Assembly: GCF_001512295.1 (NCBI RefSeq)
Contig: NZ_LNUP01000002.1
Location: 586,027-650,026, forward strand
DNA: 64,000 bases
Reading direction: 5' to 3'
Origin: Pseudomonas sp. EpS/L25
Lineage (GTDB): Bacteria > Pseudomonadota > Gammaproteobacteria > Pseudomonadales > Pseudomonadaceae
A model generated the notes under the pieces. The model saw only the letters and a program-made list of their open reading frames with translations. It did no database searches and had not been told where the DNA came from. The position numbers and the translations under genes were made by a program. Of this stretch, positions 63,494 through 64,000 are shown one piece after another; the stretch's first letter is position 1, and the number at the start of each line of letters is the position of its first letter.

Positions 63494-64000
63494 ATGGAAT
63501 ACGTCCACCAGATCTTGAACCAGGCCCCGGAACTGGCGCTGTTCCTCTCCCTGGCCCTCGGCTACTGGATCGGCAGCATCCAGTTCGGCAAGTTCCAGCT
63601 CGGCGGGGTCGCCGGTTCGCTGCTGGTGGCGGTGGTCCTCAGCCAGGTCGGCATCAGCATCGACAACGGCATCAAGTCAGTGCTCTTCGCGCTGTTCATC
63701 TATGCCGTGGGCTTCGAGAGCGGGCCGCAATTCTTTCGCTCCCTGGGGCGTCAGTCCCTGCGCGAGATCGTCCTGGCCGCGGTGATGGCGCTCAGCGGCC
63801 TGCTGACCATCATCGCCTGCGCCCGGCTGTTCGGTCTCGACAAGGGCATCGCCGCCGGAATCGCCGCTGGCTCCATGACCCAGTCGGCCATCATCGGCAC
63901 CGCCAGCGCGGCCATCGCCAAGCTCGACCTGCCGTTGGAACAGATCCAGGTGCTGCAGGGCAATGTCGCCGTGGGCTACGCCGTGACCTACATCTTCGGC
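63494..64000 (+). CDS. aspT: Aspartate-alanine antiporter family protein (partial)
   Basis: Starts MEYVHQILNQAPELALFLSL and runs off the window end after 169 residues. Hydrophobic segments alternate with the AspT/YidE-type motif GFESGPQFFRSL and the conserved region GIAAGSMTQSAIIGTASAAI. This family exchanges aspartate and alanine across the inner membrane. The aspartate decarboxylase that often accompanies it may lie beyond the window. Confidence 0.85.
   Translation, partial: MEYVHQILNQAPELALFLSLALGYWIGSIQFGKFQLGGVAGSLLVAVVLSQVGISIDNGIKSVLFALFIYAVGFESGPQFFRSLGRQSLREIVLAAVMALSGLLTIIACARLFGLDKGIAAGIAAGSMTQSAIIGTASAAIAKLDLPLEQIQVLQGNVAVGYAVTYIFG

Overview
This is a 64 kb stretch of GC-rich chromosome from a Pseudomonas-type gammaproteobacterium. 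Gene content and order (eno-ftsB-ispD, frmA-fghA, ispF-truD-surE-pcm-nlpD-rpoS, rsmZ, fdxA, mutS, pncC-recA-recX, erdR, dgkA) follow the P. aeruginosa plan. Inserted loci and a local family of palindromic repeats suggest another lineage, possibly near P. oryzihabitans; the species is a guess.

1-13.6 kb is a conserved housekeeping block: end of enolase, divisome protein FtsB, isoprenoid enzymes IspD and IspF, glutathione-dependent formaldehyde detoxification (LysR regulator, frmA, fghA), tRNA modification (truD), repair and stationary-phase genes (surE, pcm, nlpD, rpoS), the GacA-controlled small RNA rsmZ with its upstream box and promoter, ferredoxin and mutS. 13.7-21.3 kb adds a hybrid sensor kinase and a complete 2-ketogluconate operon (kguE-K-T-D) with its repressor ptxS and two perfect PtxS operators. 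21.4-28.6 kb returns to core genes: pncC, recA (LexA box), recX, a LOG-family protein, a small exported protein, a DTW-domain tRNA modifier, an EamA exporter, response regulator erdR and dgkA.

28.66-35.93 kb is a roughly 7.26 kb integrative element bounded by a 16-bp direct repeat. It entered the 3' end of a zinc-metallopeptidase gene. The native 3' end of that gene is stranded in frame beside dgkA at the far end of the element, and the element supplies a new 18-residue C-terminus. It carries a tyrosine integrase, a serine recombinase, a DUF2622 protein and up to eight small genes I cannot identify. No conjugation, capsid or known defence genes are visible.

35.9-43.9 kb holds the metallopeptidase, divergent from a compact operon of two transglutaminases and a circularly permuted ATP-grasp/alpha-E protein, a predicted but poorly characterised peptide-modifying system. 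44.4-46.1 kb is a reduced histidine-utilisation locus: HutC-type operator, a short hutU remnant and intact hutH. 46.2-54.3 kb carries azoreductase, PepSY and DUF2946 membrane proteins, GNAT, cobF, an MFS exporter and a second-class UvrA. 54.3-57.9 kb looks accessory (HNH nuclease, lipoprotein, DUF2252, and a strikingly AT-rich DUF6602 nuclease-like gene). 58-64 kb has a chemoreceptor, a MocR regulator divergent from a GNAT/flavin-reductase/AhpD operon, and the start of aspT.

Palindromic mobile repeats of two end-types recur through 3.3-23.2 kb. Three of them begin exactly at the TAG stop codon of a neighbouring gene.
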